A stretch of DNA of 64,000 nucleotides, from assembly GCF_002232035.1 (NCBI RefSeq), contig NZ_NKXR01000003.1, positions 142,863-206,862 of the forward strand, read 5' to 3'. The stretch comes from Collinsella sp. TF06-26 (lineage in GTDB: Bacteria > Actinomycetota > Coriobacteriia > Coriobacteriales > Coriobacteriaceae). Positions 23,312-31,990 of the stretch are shown piece by piece. The translations under genes and the position numbers were made by a program. The notes beneath the pieces were generated by a model. That model searched no databases. It worked only from the letters and a program-made list of their open reading frames with translations, and was not told the origin of the DNA. Each line of letters opens with the position of its first letter. Positions within the stretch are counted from its first letter, which is position 1.

Positions 23312-25012
23312 TTATTCGCCGGCGGGCGGTTGTGGTGCGGACGAAGACGGGGTCGAGCCCTCGCCACCATCCTGGCGCGGCTTGCGGGAACGGCGACGAC
23401 GACGGCGCTTTTGACCCTGGTCGGCCGAGCCCTCGCCACCACGATCTTCGCGCGGCTCGCACTCGTCGCGAGCGGCACCACGCGAAGCCTTGGCAGCCGC
23501 TCCCCCGCCATCTCCGGGACGACGGCGCGTGACCTTGACCTCGCCATCCGAGACCTGATCGGCAACGGAGGGCACTGAGGGCTTCTGTTGCGCGCCCGAG
23601 GAATGGCGACGGCGCGGACGCGGCGCGCGCTCCTCCTCGCCACGTGACTTGCCGCCCTTGTCGACAGGCGCATCGGAGGCCGAGGGACCCTTGGAAGCGG
23701 CACCAGCCTCGCGAGCAGCTGCGGCGCGGAAGGCGTCCTCGCGCTCCTCGCTCGACAGATGACGACGGCGACGGCGCGTGGGGTTCATGCCACCGCCGCG
23801 GTTTTGCTGCTGGGGCTGCTGAGCCTCGCGCTCGCGAGAGGCGTTCTTGCCCGCGGCTGCAGCCTCGGCAGCATCGCCCGAGCCTGCGCGCTTGCGACGA
23901 CGACGGCCACCGGCGGCCTCCTCGGCCTCAGGCGTTGCGGCATTGCCACGGCCCTTTCCGCGGCCACGACCCTCGCCCTGCCCCTGACCGGCGCGAGCAT
24001 CGGATTCAGCATCGCGACGACGGCGCTTGGGCATCGACGTACCGGCCAGACGGTCGGCGCTCGACAGGCCATCGCCCACGTCGACGCCGTTCTCGCGGTC
24101 GAGCTCCATAAGCGCCAGACGCATCTCGGGCGACTCGATGCGCTCGAGCACGTCGCGCGTCACGCAGTCGGGGCGGCAGTTGCAGCCCTGCTCGGCGGCC
24201 TTCTTTTTGCAGCCCTCCGAGCAGGTCATATCGGCCAGGTTGACCTTAAAGACCTTGCCGTTCTCCAGGCGCAGCACCAGCTGCTCACGCGGCGTGTCAT
24301 ATTCCTGAATACGCGCCTTGCCGAGCGGCGTATCGATGAGCGTCTTCTTTTTGGGCGCACGGCTCTTAAAGTCCTTGTACGCTTCGAACTCATAGCGCAG
24401 GCAGCACATCAGGCGGCCGCAAACGCCGCTGATCTTGGAGGAATTGAGCGGCAGGTCCTGCTCTTTTGCCATGCGGATCGAGACGGGCTCAAACTGTCCG
24501 CCAAAGCGCGTGCAACAGAGCTCCTGGCCGCACTGGGCATAGCCGCCCACCAGGCGAGTCTCGTCGCGCACGCCGATCTGGCGCATGTCGACGCGAATGT
24601 GCAGCGTCGAGGACAGATCCTTGACGAGCTGGCGAAAATCGACGCGCTCCTCGGCCGCAAAGTAGAACACGGCCTTCTCGCCGCCAAACAGGTACTCGAC
24701 GCCGACCGGCTTCATCTCGAGGTCGAGTTCTTTGACCAGACGGCGGAAATCGACCATGGCCTCGTCGCCCTGGATGGCAAGATCGTCGGCAAGCTGCAGG
24801 TCAATGTCGCTCGCCACGCGCAGTACGGGCTTGAGCGGCTGACCGATCTCGTCTTGCGGCACCTCGAAGGGATCGGCCGTAACCAAGCCGATCTCGGTTC
24901 CGCGCTCGGTGGAGCAAATGGCATAATCGGCCTCGAGGATATCCAGGTCCTGCGGGTCAAACCACAGGTCGCGCGAGGCGTAGGTAAACTTAACGGGTAC
25001 GACTAACGGCAT
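23312..25012 (-). CDS. ricT: PSP1-domain protein RicT with long Arg/Gly-rich tail
   Basis: Residues 1-290 are a RicT/YaaT (PSP1) protein: TERGTEIGLVTADPFEV, DFRQLVKDLSSTLHIRVDMRQIGVRDETRLVGGYAQCGQELCC and SGVCGRLMCCLRYE carry the Cys pairs that bind an Fe-S cluster in the Bacillus Ric complex with RicA and RicF. A further cluster, CSEGCKKKAAEQGCNCRPDC, follows at about 265-285. The last 240 residues are disordered, with many RRRRR, GRGRGKGRGN and Gln runs, which is unusual; typical PSP1 proteins have about 270-300 residues. RNA binding by the tail is an inference. It overlaps the holB stop by 10 bases, the common tmk-holB-ricT order. Confidence 0.9.
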   Translation of the reverse strand: MPLVVPVKFTYASRDLWFDPQDLDILEADYAICSTERGTEIGLVTADPFEVPQDEIGQPLKPVLRVASDIDLQLADDLAIQGDEAMVDFRRLVKELDLEMKPVGVEYLFGGEKAVFYFAAEERVDFRQLVKDLSSTLHIRVDMRQIGVRDETRLVGGYAQCGQELCCTRFGGQFEPVSIRMAKEQDLPLNSSKISGVCGRLMCCLRYEFEAYKDFKSRAPKKKTLIDTPLGKARIQEYDTPREQLVLRLENGKVFKVNLADMTCSEGCKKKAAEQGCNCRPDCVTRDVLERIESPEMRLALMELDRENGVDVGDGLSSADRLAGTSMPKRRRRDAESDARAGQGQGEGRGRGKGRGNAATPEAEEAAGGRRRRKRAGSGDAAEAAAAGKNASREREAQQPQQQNRGGGMNPTRRRRRHLSSEEREDAFRAAAAREAGAASKGPSASDAPVDKGGKSRGEEERAPRPRRRHSSGAQQKPSVPSVADQVSDGEVKVTRRRPGDGGGAAAKASRGAARDECEPREDRGGEGSADQGQKRRRRRRSRKPRQDGGEGSTPSSSAPQPPAGE

Positions 25013-26130
25013 TTCAGTGCCTTCCTGATATCGAACAGCATGACCTCGATGGCCAGCTGGGGAGTAACGTTTCTGGCGATGTTGCGCTCGGCGGTCGCGA
25101 CCGCCTCGAGCGCCTGGGTGGCACCCGCAACATTGGTCGCGGCGGCAAGCCGACCGATCGTGTCGCGCACGTCCTCGTTCACCACGTCGGCTGCCTCGTC
25201 CTGAAGTGTCAGCAGCACGTCGCGCATGAGCGTCCGCGCGCTCGCCAGCGCTTCCATGATACCCGAACGCTCGCGCGCGTTGAGTTCGCGCTTGTTGCGG
25301 TCCTCAAGCTGCTTCAATGCTCCACGCGACAGGTAATCGGCGTTTTGCTCGAGCACCTTTTCCTGCGTGGACTTGACCTCGGCGAGCGGCGCCTTAACGG
25401 CGACGATGAGCGACTTGGCGCGGCTGAGCACATCGGCCTCGTCGGCGGCGATGAGCGAATCGATGGCACGGACCATCTGGCGGCGAGCATCCTGGCGCTC
25501 GGCGCTCTTGAGGAACTCGATGCCACGCGTGGGGCTTCCCGCTACGGCGACGGCTATGCGGCAACGCGCAGGGTCCTGACCGGTGGCGCGACTCACGGCA
25601 CGCGCGGCCACGGCGGGCGACACCAGCCGAAACGGCACGCACTGGCAGCGGCTCACGATGGTGGGCAACATCACGTCTGCCGAGGTGCCCAGCAAGATGA
25701 ACATGACGCCCTCGGGCGGCTCCTCGAGTGTTTTGAGCAGCGCGTTAGCGGTGTTGGCGCGCAGCTGCTCGGCACGGTCGATGATGTAGACCTTGGCCTT
25801 GGCACGGATGGGCGCCAGGGGCACGTCGTCGAGCAGCTCGCGGGTCTGGGCGATGAGGTAGCCCGTGGCGCTCTCGGGCGTGTAATAGTGCACGTCGGGA
25901 TGCGTATGGCGCGCGACGCGCACGCAGCTGTCGCATGCGCCGCAGCCATCCTGCTCGCACAGGAAGGCTTGGGCGAGCGCCCACGCGGCGTCGAGCTTGC
26001 CCGCGCCGGGCGCTCCCAAGAACAGATAGGCGTGCGATGCGCGACCGCTGGCGACGGCGTTGGTCAAAAAGTCGCGCACGCGCTCTTGGGTGTCGAGCTT
26101 GGCCAGCAGGCTTGCCTGAGCGGGGGCCAT
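25003..26130 (-). CDS. holB: DNA polymerase III delta' subunit
   Basis: Delta' is part of the clamp loader; this protein has 375 residues. The P-loop region FLGAPGAGK (37-45) is followed by the zinc module with four Cys in FLCEQDGCGACDSCVRVA. The AAA+ core continues with KVYIIDRAEQL (Walker B-like), NALLKTLEEPP and ILPT-like MLPTIVSRCQ (sensor 1 region). The ATG at 26130 lies one base after the tmk stop, whose end provides the spacing; the longer frame to 26151 would overlap tmk. The gene order tmk-holB-ricT is widely conserved in Gram-positive bacteria. Confidence 0.95.
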   Translation of the reverse strand: MAPAQASLLAKLDTQERVRDFLTNAVASGRASHAYLFLGAPGAGKLDAAWALAQAFLCEQDGCGACDSCVRVARHTHPDVHYYTPESATGYLIAQTRELLDDVPLAPIRAKAKVYIIDRAEQLRANTANALLKTLEEPPEGVMFILLGTSADVMLPTIVSRCQCVPFRLVSPAVAARAVSRATGQDPARCRIAVAVAGSPTRGIEFLKSAERQDARRQMVRAIDSLIAADEADVLSRAKSLIVAVKAPLAEVKSTQEKVLEQNADYLSRGALKQLEDRNKRELNARERSGIMEALASARTLMRDVLLTLQDEAADVVNEDVRDTIGRLAAATNVAGATQALEAVATAERNIARNVTPQLAIEVMLFDIRKALKCR

Positions 26131-26131
26131 G

Positions 26132-26815
26132 TTACTCGGCCTCCTGGGCAAGCGCAGCGGTGACGGCGTCCTGGGAAATATCGAGGCCGTAGGCGCGAAC
26201 CTGCTCGACCGTCTTCTCGAAGACTTCCTCGATGGTCGCGGTGGCGTCGATGAGCTTTACGCGGTTTGGCTCCTCGGCGGCAATTGCGCAAAAGCCCTGG
26301 TAGACACGCTCTTGGAATGCCATGCCCTTTGCCTCCATGCGATCTGCCGCACCACGGGCCGCCATGCGCAGCGCCGCCTGCTCGGGCGTGATGTGGTAGA
26401 CGAGTGTGAGCGCCGGGTGCGTACCCGCGACGGCCAGGTTGTTGGCATCTCGCACCATCTGGCGGTCGAGCCCATCGGCAAATGCCTGGTAGCAGGTCGT
26501 GGAATCGTAGAAGCGATCGCACAGGACCACCTTGCCGGCAGCGAGGGCGGGCGCGATGACCTCGTGCACCAGCTGGGCACGCGCAGCCTCGTAGAGCAAC
26601 AGCTCGCAGGTATCGCCCATCGTCGTGTTGGCAGGGTCGAGCAGCAGGGCGCGGATCTTTTCGCTGATGGCGGTGCCGCCCGGTTCGCGCAGGCTCACAA
26701 CCTGGTGGCCAGCGAGCTCGAGCGCGCGGGCAAGCAGGCGCGCCTGCGTGGACTTGCCGGCACCGTCGACGCCCTCGAGCGTGATAAAGCTATGTTGAGC
26801 AGGCTCAAAAGCCAT
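26132..26815 (-). CDS. tmk: Thymidylate kinase
   Basis: Makes dTDP from dTMP. The 227-residue protein has the P-loop EGVDGAGKST (14-23), the DR(F/Y) motif CDRFYDSTTCYQ (about 98-109) and the lid-like region ALRMAARGAADRMEAKGMAFQERV. Length is close to the 205-215 typical of the family with a short C-terminal extension. It is the first gene of the tmk-holB-ricT operon. The upstream gap (26816-27113) holds two large palindromes and no other gene. Confidence 0.95.
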   Translation of the reverse strand: MAFEPAQHSFITLEGVDGAGKSTQARLLARALELAGHQVVSLREPGGTAISEKIRALLLDPANTTMGDTCELLLYEAARAQLVHEVIAPALAAGKVVLCDRFYDSTTCYQAFADGLDRQMVRDANNLAVAGTHPALTLVYHITPEQAALRMAARGAADRMEAKGMAFQERVYQGFCAIAAEEPNRVKLIDATATIEEVFEKTVEQVRAYGLDISQDAVTAALAQEAE

Positions 26816-26916
26816 GGGCGCAGCCCCTTCCTACAAGGCGCGTAAATGCAGATATATCAACCAAGCCATGATACCCCAGCGTCCGGCGCACCCCAAATCG
26901 AACCTAGTCATTAGGG

Positions 26917-26972
26917 CGGCAGTTAGGGACGATCCTAAACTGCCGGCAGAAAAGGAACGTCCCCAACTGCCG
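26917..26972. repeat. AGGGAC palindrome, copy A
   Basis: CGGCAGTTAGGGACG (26917-26931) pairs with CGTCCCCAACTGCCG (26958-26972), one mismatch. The centre contains AACTGCCGGCAG. Nearly the same sequence occurs at 28116-28173 on the other side of the zinc-ribbon gene. Confidence 0.85.
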
Positions 26973-26978
26973 GCTAAA

Positions 26979-27043
26979 GTTGCGGTGAAATAGGGACTGA
27001 TTGAAGCCCTGAGACCGCCAAACAGTCCCTATTTCACCGCAAC
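26979..27043. repeat. Perfect 21-base inverted repeat
   Basis: The arms 26979-26999 and 27023-27043 are perfectly complementary (GTTGCGGTGAAATAGGG..., ...CCCTATTTCACCGCAAC) around 23 bases. It carries the TAGGGAC word of the same palindrome family and lies about 70 bases before the zinc-ribbon gene start. Confidence 0.9.
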
Positions 27044-27113
27044 GTATGATGGGGAATTTTGAATGCTGGGTATAATCGTCGTATTGCATTGAAATGTGGC
27101 GAAAGGAGTGGCA

Positions 27114-28097
27114 ATGTCTCGGTATTGCGCCTCGTGCGGCAAGCGTCTTGCAGATGATGCCAAGTTCTGCACCTCGTGCGGTGCACCCGTTGAGCAAACA
27201 GCCGCGAGCGATAGCCAGCCCGCTTTTGAGCAGACCGGCTCCCTTGATGCGCCGCAAGCCAAGGCGGACGACCCCCTCGCCTATAGCCCCGACCCCGCCG
27301 CAAGGACCGAGGCCGTCGAGACCACGCAGCGCATACCCGTCGCGAGCGGCTCGCCCCAACAGCAGCCGGCTCCCGCATACGCGCCCGCTTCGCCACAGAC
27401 CCCCGCTTCCAAAAAGAGCGGCACCGGGCCGCTTATCGCCGTTATCGTTGTGCTGGTGGCGATCATCATCGCCCTGGTCATTTTCTTTGTGATCAAGCCT
27501 TTCGACAACGCCGGTACGCAGACGACCGCCGAGGTTACCAAGCTGCACCACGATGTTGACGATGATGACCTTGAGCCTCTCGGCGATCCCAATAGCCTTT
27601 ACGACGATGACGATGATGACGACGAGGATGGCGGCGAAGCAACGCTCTCTGAGCAGAACCTCTACCGCCGACTGAGCGAATACTACGACCTGCTCGAAGA
27701 TCTCGACAGCCAGGTCCGTGGCTGCGCGCAGAACTTCAACGGCAACTATCTGGAAGAGGATCGAACCACCCGTCAAAATCTCGCCGACGTCGCCGAGCGC
27801 ACGGAGGACACCATCGAGCAGTATTACGACATCGTCGAGGACCTGGACGTCCCGACGAGCTCCAAGAACTACAGCTCCTGGAAGGACATCATCGCCCTGT
27901 ACGACGACCTGGATCACCGCATTGACGCAATCTGTGATGCCTGGGAGATCAGCCTGAAATACGCCAAGCCTGCGGACCACAAGAATGAGATCGTGGCGCC
28001 GCTGTCGCGCGACAACGTGGCGGGCACCAATGACAATAAGTACCGCCTAGACTTTGAGGAGCGCTATCCCGGCGCCAAGCCTGTCGAGGTGAACTAG
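27114..28097 (+). CDS. Zinc-ribbon membrane protein with acidic outer domain
   Basis: A 327-residue protein. Residues 4-26 form a zinc ribbon (CASCGKRLADDAKFCTSCG). A Pro/Gln-rich linker follows, then one membrane segment at about 108-128 (GPLIAVIVVLVAIIIALVIFFVI). The outer part begins with a run of Asp (positions near 160-167, DDDDDDDEDGG), then helical, acidic sequence (LYRRLSEYYDLLEDLDSQV, TEDTIEQYYDIVEDLD). The ATG at 27114 has AAAGGAG five bases upstream. Zinc-ribbon-TM proteins of this plan are common in Firmicutes and actinobacteria with unknown function. The gene is flanked on both sides by AGGGAC palindromes. Confidence 0.8.
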   Translation: MSRYCASCGKRLADDAKFCTSCGAPVEQTAASDSQPAFEQTGSLDAPQAKADDPLAYSPDPAARTEAVETTQRIPVASGSPQQQPAPAYAPASPQTPASKKSGTGPLIAVIVVLVAIIIALVIFFVIKPFDNAGTQTTAEVTKLHHDVDDDDLEPLGDPNSLYDDDDDDDEDGGEATLSEQNLYRRLSEYYDLLEDLDSQVRGCAQNFNGNYLEEDRTTRQNLADVAERTEDTIEQYYDIVEDLDVPTSSKNYSSWKDIIALYDDLDHRIDAICDAWEISLKYAKPADHKNEIVAPLSRDNVAGTNDNKYRLDFEERYPGAKPVEVN

Positions 28098-28115
28098 CGC
28101 TTTGTCGTTCCCGAG

Positions 28116-28173
28116 CCGGCAGTTAGGGACGTTCCTAAACTGCCGGCAGAAAAAGAACATCCCTAACTGCCGG
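28116..28173. repeat. AGGGAC palindrome, copy B
   Basis: CCGGCAGTTAGGGA (28116-28129) pairs with TCCCTAACTGCCGG (28160-28173); with one mismatch the pairing continues through GTTC/GAAC to 18 pairs. It starts 18 bases after the zinc-ribbon gene stop and is nearly the same as copy A. Confidence 0.9.
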
Positions 28174-28174
28174 T

Positions 28175-28217
28175 CAAAAAAACGAGCGAGGATCGCGGGG
28201 TCCTCGCTCGTTTTTTT
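28175..28217. terminator. Strong bidirectional terminator
   Basis: ACGAGCGAGGA (28182-28192) pairs with TCCTCGCTCGT (28201-28211), with seven A on the left and seven T on the right. It serves both the zinc-ribbon gene and the topoisomerase gene on the other strand. Confidence 0.92.
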
Positions 28218-28239
28218 GGGCAATGTTTCGACTGCGCCG

Positions 28240-30834
28240 TTACTTGTCGGCGGCTGTTTTCTTGGCAGTCGACTTCTTCGCGGTCGTCTTCTTGGCGGCA
28301 GTGGCTTTCTTAGCCGTCGTCTTCTTGGCCGCCGTCGTCTTCTTTGCCGTGCTCGCCTTGGTTGTGGTCTTGCGACCGCGGGCGGGCTTCTTCTCCTTGG
28401 TCGGGCAGTCCATGTTGACGCAGATACGCCACGGACCGCGCGCCGTGTTGACCACCACGATGGGGGCGCCGCACTCGGGACAGGTCTCGCCCGTCGCCTC
28501 GAGCTTGCCACGCGCCGGCAGCGGATAGCTCACGCCGCAGTCATCGTAGTTGGTGCAGCGGATAAAGCGCTTGCCGCTCTTCTCGCTCTTGTGCGCGATC
28601 AGGTCGCCATGGCGTCCGGCCTCGGCACACACCTTGCACTCGCCCACCTTAAGGTCGGGCTCGTAGTTGGTGGGGCACGTCGGGTTCACGCAGATCTCGA
28701 AAGCCTTCTGGCGGAACGGCTGACACTTAATGCGCGGCGCACCGCATTCGGGGCATACGGCGGCCTCGCCCTCGAGCGGGCTCACCTTGACGCCGCTCGG
28801 CACCGGATAGGTCACGTCGCAGTCGGGCCAGCCCATGCAGCCGATAAAGCTGCCGCGGGTCTTGGCGCTCGTCTTCATAACCAGGTCCTTGCCGCACTTG
28901 GGGCAGGCGCCCACGCGCGCATCGGCCGTGACGGCGTCGCTGATGGCGTCGCCCAGCTCCTGCGTGTGCTTGAGCAGCTCGTCGAGCACGCCGGCCAGCA
29001 GCGCGCGCGAGTGCGTCACGACATGCTCTTCGGTGTCCTCGCCGCGCTCCACACGGGTCATGTCGCCGTCGAGCTCGCTGGTCATATCGGGGCTCGTGAT
29101 GCGCGGGGCAAACTGCGTCAGCGCGTCGATGATGGCGATGCCCAGCTGGCTCGGCTCCACGGGATCGTTTTTGAGGTAGCGCACGGCGTACAGGCGCTCG
29201 ATGATGCTCGCGCGCGTGGACTTGGTGCCCAGGCCGCGCTTTTCCATCTCCTGCACGAGCTTGCCCTGGCTGTAGCGCGCGGGCGGCTCGGTCTGCTTGG
29301 CCTCGAGCTTAATGTCGAACACGTCGACCGTGTCGCCCTGCTCCAGCGGAGGCATCTGCTCGTCGCGCTTGAGTCCGTACGGGTACGCCTCGCGGAAACC
29401 CGGGGTCACGAGCACATCGCCCGAAGCCACGAACGGCTCACCGTTCACATCGAGCTCGAGCTTGGTGTTCTCGATAGTCGCGGGACCCATGAGCGTCGCC
29501 AGGAAGCGGCGGGCGATGAGGTCGTAAAGCTTGCGCTGGCCGCCATCGAGCGTGGACGGATCGCCTTCGCCCGTGGGGTAGATGGGCGGGTGGTCGGTGG
29601 TCTCGACTTTGCCGCGCGTGGGCTTCATGGGGCCGGCGAGTACCTTTTTGCACACGGGCGCCAGCGCCGGGTTGATCTTTGCCAGGTCGCTCACCACGGC
29701 GCCCAGATCGAGCGTCGCAGGGTACACGGTGTTGTCGACACGCGGATAGCTGATGAGGCCCGCCATGTAGAGGGACTCGGCGATGCGCATGGTACGTGCA
29801 GGCGAGATGCCCTCGGCCGCGGCGGCAGCCTGCAGCGAGGTCGTCGCAAACGGCGTGGGCGGCTGCTGCTTACGCGAACGCTTGGTCACCGCGGCAACGG
29901 TTGCCGTCTTGGCGCCGTCGACGTGGCCGTACGCCGTCTCGGCAGCATCTTTGTCGGTAAAACGTGTCGTCTTGTGCGCAATCTTAAAGCGGTCATCCTC
30001 GGCAGCACCCTGAGCGGCACCCATGCCGCGAATCTGCCAATAGTCCTCGGGCACAAACGCCATGCGTTCGCGTTCGCGCTCGACCACCAGGGCAAGCGTC
30101 GGCGTCTGCACGCGGCCGGCGGAGCGCACGTTGCCAAAGCCGCCAAACTTGGCGAGCGTCAGGTAGCGCGTGAGCACCGCGCCCCAAATGAGGTCGATGT
30201 GCTGGCGGCTCTCGCCGGCGTCGGCCAGATTCTGGTCGAGCGAGACAAGATTATCGAAGGCCTGCGTAATCTCGGCCTTGGTAAATGAAGAATACTGGGC
30301 GCGGGCGACCGGCAAGTCAGGCGCAACCTCGCGCACTTTGTTGAGGGCGTCCGAACCGATCAGTTCGCCCTCGCGGTCGAAGTCCGTGGCGATAATGACG
30401 CTGTCGGACTTCTTGGCAAGGTTCTTGAGCGAGCGGATGAGCTCCTTCTCGGCCGGCAGCTTAATGACGGGCGCCCAGGTGAGGTAAGGCAGGCTCTCGA
30501 GCTTCCAGCCCTTGATGGAGATACCATCGGCAAGAAACGGCTTGCGCTTGGTGTCGTAGGGCGGACGTGCCAGGCCATCGGGCATATCGGCCGGCAGCAT
30601 CTCGCCGTCCTCGGTGACCGAATACCAGCCCAGCTTTTTATCGAACAGCACGCTGTCGCAAAAATCGGGCGCAAGGATGTGACCGGCAAGGCCGATGGTC
30701 ACGCACTCCTCGCCCTTCCACTCAAAACGGTAGATGGCGGTGTTGTACACCTTGTCCTTTTTGGGTTTGCCCGTGGACAGACGCTCGGCAATCTGACGCG
30801 CGGCGTCGTTTTTCTCTGCGATGATGAGCTTCAA
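28240..30834 (-). CDS. Type IA DNA topoisomerase with Lys/Ala-rich tail
   Basis: An 864-residue type IA topoisomerase. The Toprim domain at 1-160 starts with KLIIAEKNDAARQIAERLS and has the metal motif ATDFDREGELIG (149-160). The catalytic Tyr is Y363 in LISYPRVDNTVYP. Three or more Cys4 zinc modules follow (CPKCGKDL, CPECGAPRI, CKVCAEAG, CPECGAPIV). The last 45 residues repeat KKTTAKK-like units, as in histone-H1-like tails, and should bind DNA. The N-terminus resembles the archaeal-type topoisomerase I more than bacterial TopA (which begins with LVIVESPAKA). It shares a terminator with the zinc-ribbon gene and has no operon partner. Confidence 0.9.
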   Translation of the reverse strand: MKLIIAEKNDAARQIAERLSTGKPKKDKVYNTAIYRFEWKGEECVTIGLAGHILAPDFCDSVLFDKKLGWYSVTEDGEMLPADMPDGLARPPYDTKRKPFLADGISIKGWKLESLPYLTWAPVIKLPAEKELIRSLKNLAKKSDSVIIATDFDREGELIGSDALNKVREVAPDLPVARAQYSSFTKAEITQAFDNLVSLDQNLADAGESRQHIDLIWGAVLTRYLTLAKFGGFGNVRSAGRVQTPTLALVVERERERMAFVPEDYWQIRGMGAAQGAAEDDRFKIAHKTTRFTDKDAAETAYGHVDGAKTATVAAVTKRSRKQQPPTPFATTSLQAAAAAEGISPARTMRIAESLYMAGLISYPRVDNTVYPATLDLGAVVSDLAKINPALAPVCKKVLAGPMKPTRGKVETTDHPPIYPTGEGDPSTLDGGQRKLYDLIARRFLATLMGPATIENTKLELDVNGEPFVASGDVLVTPGFREAYPYGLKRDEQMPPLEQGDTVDVFDIKLEAKQTEPPARYSQGKLVQEMEKRGLGTKSTRASIIERLYAVRYLKNDPVEPSQLGIAIIDALTQFAPRITSPDMTSELDGDMTRVERGEDTEEHVVTHSRALLAGVLDELLKHTQELGDAISDAVTADARVGACPKCGKDLVMKTSAKTRGSFIGCMGWPDCDVTYPVPSGVKVSPLEGEAAVCPECGAPRIKCQPFRQKAFEICVNPTCPTNYEPDLKVGECKVCAEAGRHGDLIAHKSEKSGKRFIRCTNYDDCGVSYPLPARGKLEATGETCPECGAPIVVVNTARGPWRICVNMDCPTKEKKPARGRKTTTKASTAKKTTAAKKTTAKKATAAKKTTAKKSTAKKTAADK

Positions 30835-30888
30835 AAGAGGCTCCTATCTCGTGTCTCTGCGGCTACGCCCGCCCGTATGGCGGCCGAC

Positions 30889-31572
30889 TTACGCCCTTGC
30901 TTGCTCAATCTGCCCGATGAGCCAATCGCACCAGGCATCCATGCCCTCGCCCTTGCGCGCGCTCACGGCAAACCGCGGCGCCTGCGGATTGAGGTCATCG
31001 AGTGTCTTAGTATACCTATCCATGTCAAAATCGAAAGCCGGAGCCACGTCGACCTTGTTGAGCAGCTGCGCGCCGGCGTGTTGGAAGATGCCCGGGTACT
31101 TGATGGGCTTGTCGTCGCCCTCGGGCACCGAGAGAATCATGATGGACAGGTTCTCGCCCAGGTCAAAGTCGACCGGGCAGACCAGGTTGCCCACGTTTTC
31201 GATAAAGATGACGTCGATGTTCTCCAGACCGACGGCCTGGTCGAAGGCATCGACGGCCTCCATGATCATGTTGCCCTCGAGGTGGCACAGGCCGCCCGTG
31301 TTGATCTGAATGGCGGGCATGCCGGCTTCCTTCATGGTGATGGCGTCGACGTCCGAGGCGATATCGCCCTCGATGACAGCACAGCGCAGGCCGGCTTTGT
31401 CACGCAGGCGCTCGTTGGTGCCCAGAATCGTGGTGGTCTTGCCCGAGCCGGGGCTCGACAGCACATTGATCACGTAGGTGTTTGTCTCATTAAATCGCTG
31501 ACGCAGCTGATCTGCCAGGCGCTCGTTGCGCGACAGAATCGGCGATGCAATATCAATCGTTTTCTCGGCCAT
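30889..31572 (-). CDS. hypB: Hydrogenase nickel incorporation GTPase
   Basis: HypB delivers nickel to the hydrogenase active site using GTP. The protein (227 residues) has the P-loop VLSSPGSGKTTT (37-48), the nickel/zinc motif INTGGLCHLEGNM (Cys-His), FIENVGNLVCP and the guanine motif NKVD. The His-rich N-terminal storage region of some HypB proteins is absent; instead a short MAEKTIDIASPILSRNER start is seen. hypA lies just downstream? No: hypA (31628-31984) is transcribed before it with a 55-base gap, so the order is tat genes, hypA, hypB. No hydrogenase structural gene lies in the window. Confidence 0.95.
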   Translation of the reverse strand: MAEKTIDIASPILSRNERLADQLRQRFNETNTYVINVLSSPGSGKTTTILGTNERLRDKAGLRCAVIEGDIASDVDAITMKEAGMPAIQINTGGLCHLEGNMIMEAVDAFDQAVGLENIDVIFIENVGNLVCPVDFDLGENLSIMILSVPEGDDKPIKYPGIFQHAGAQLLNKVDVAPAFDFDMDRYTKTLDDLNPQAPRFAVSARKGEGMDAWCDWLIGQIEQARA

Positions 31573-31627
31573 ACTTAGCGCTCCTTACTTTGGCCCCTTT
31601 ATACCCCATCACCAGATGGCTAGCGGG

Positions 31628-31984
31628 CTAATCGTCGGGGGTTTCGATTTCGATACTTGCGATATCGAGCTCGCGGCCGTGCAGTAGGCGCACGTTGGCA
31701 CCACCACACTGAGGACAGCGACAGTGGAAGCGATCGTGGTCGAAAACCTCGCCGCAGTCTAGACACTCGCTTTGTGGATGGACCTCCTCCACGGCAAGCT
31801 CGCAGCCGCGCGTGAGCGGGTCCTCGTCGCGAAACGTCTCCCACGCAAAGTCGAGCGCCTCGCGCACAACTTCGGTCATATCCCCGATACGCAGCGTTAC
31901 CAAAACGGCGCGCGAGGCCCCCGCCCCACGCGCCGCGCGAATCACTGTATCGAGTATGCCGTTGACAATGCCAACCTCGTGCAT
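31628..31984 (-). CDS. hypA: Hydrogenase nickel metallochaperone
   Basis: HypA binds nickel through its N-terminal MHE motif (His2) and zinc through two CxxC motifs. Both are present: MHEVGIVNGILD at 1-12, CLDCGEVF at about 74 and CPQCGGANV at about 90. Length is 118 residues, typical. It passes nickel to HypB, encoded next on the same strand. It begins six bases after the tatC stop, so hypA, hypB and tat genes form one transcript. Nickel-iron hydrogenases are exported by Tat, which gives the grouping biological sense. Confidence 0.95.
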   Translation of the reverse strand: MHEVGIVNGILDTVIRAARGAGASRAVLVTLRIGDMTEVVREALDFAWETFRDEDPLTRGCELAVEEVHPQSECLDCGEVFDHDRFHCRCPQCGGANVRLLHGRELDIASIEIETPDD

Positions 31985-31990
31985 ACCGAT

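Noticed and set aside
26904..27980. A 358-codon minus-strand frame across the zinc-ribbon gene
   Set aside because: The plus-strand gene has a zinc ribbon, a membrane helix and a good ribosome binding site; the antisense frame has none and runs into the palindromes.
28102..30288. A 728-codon open frame on the plus strand opposite the topoisomerase gene
   Set aside because: It mirrors the codon structure of the real gene in GC-rich DNA; no domain, no ribosome binding site, and the minus-strand protein has complete motifs.
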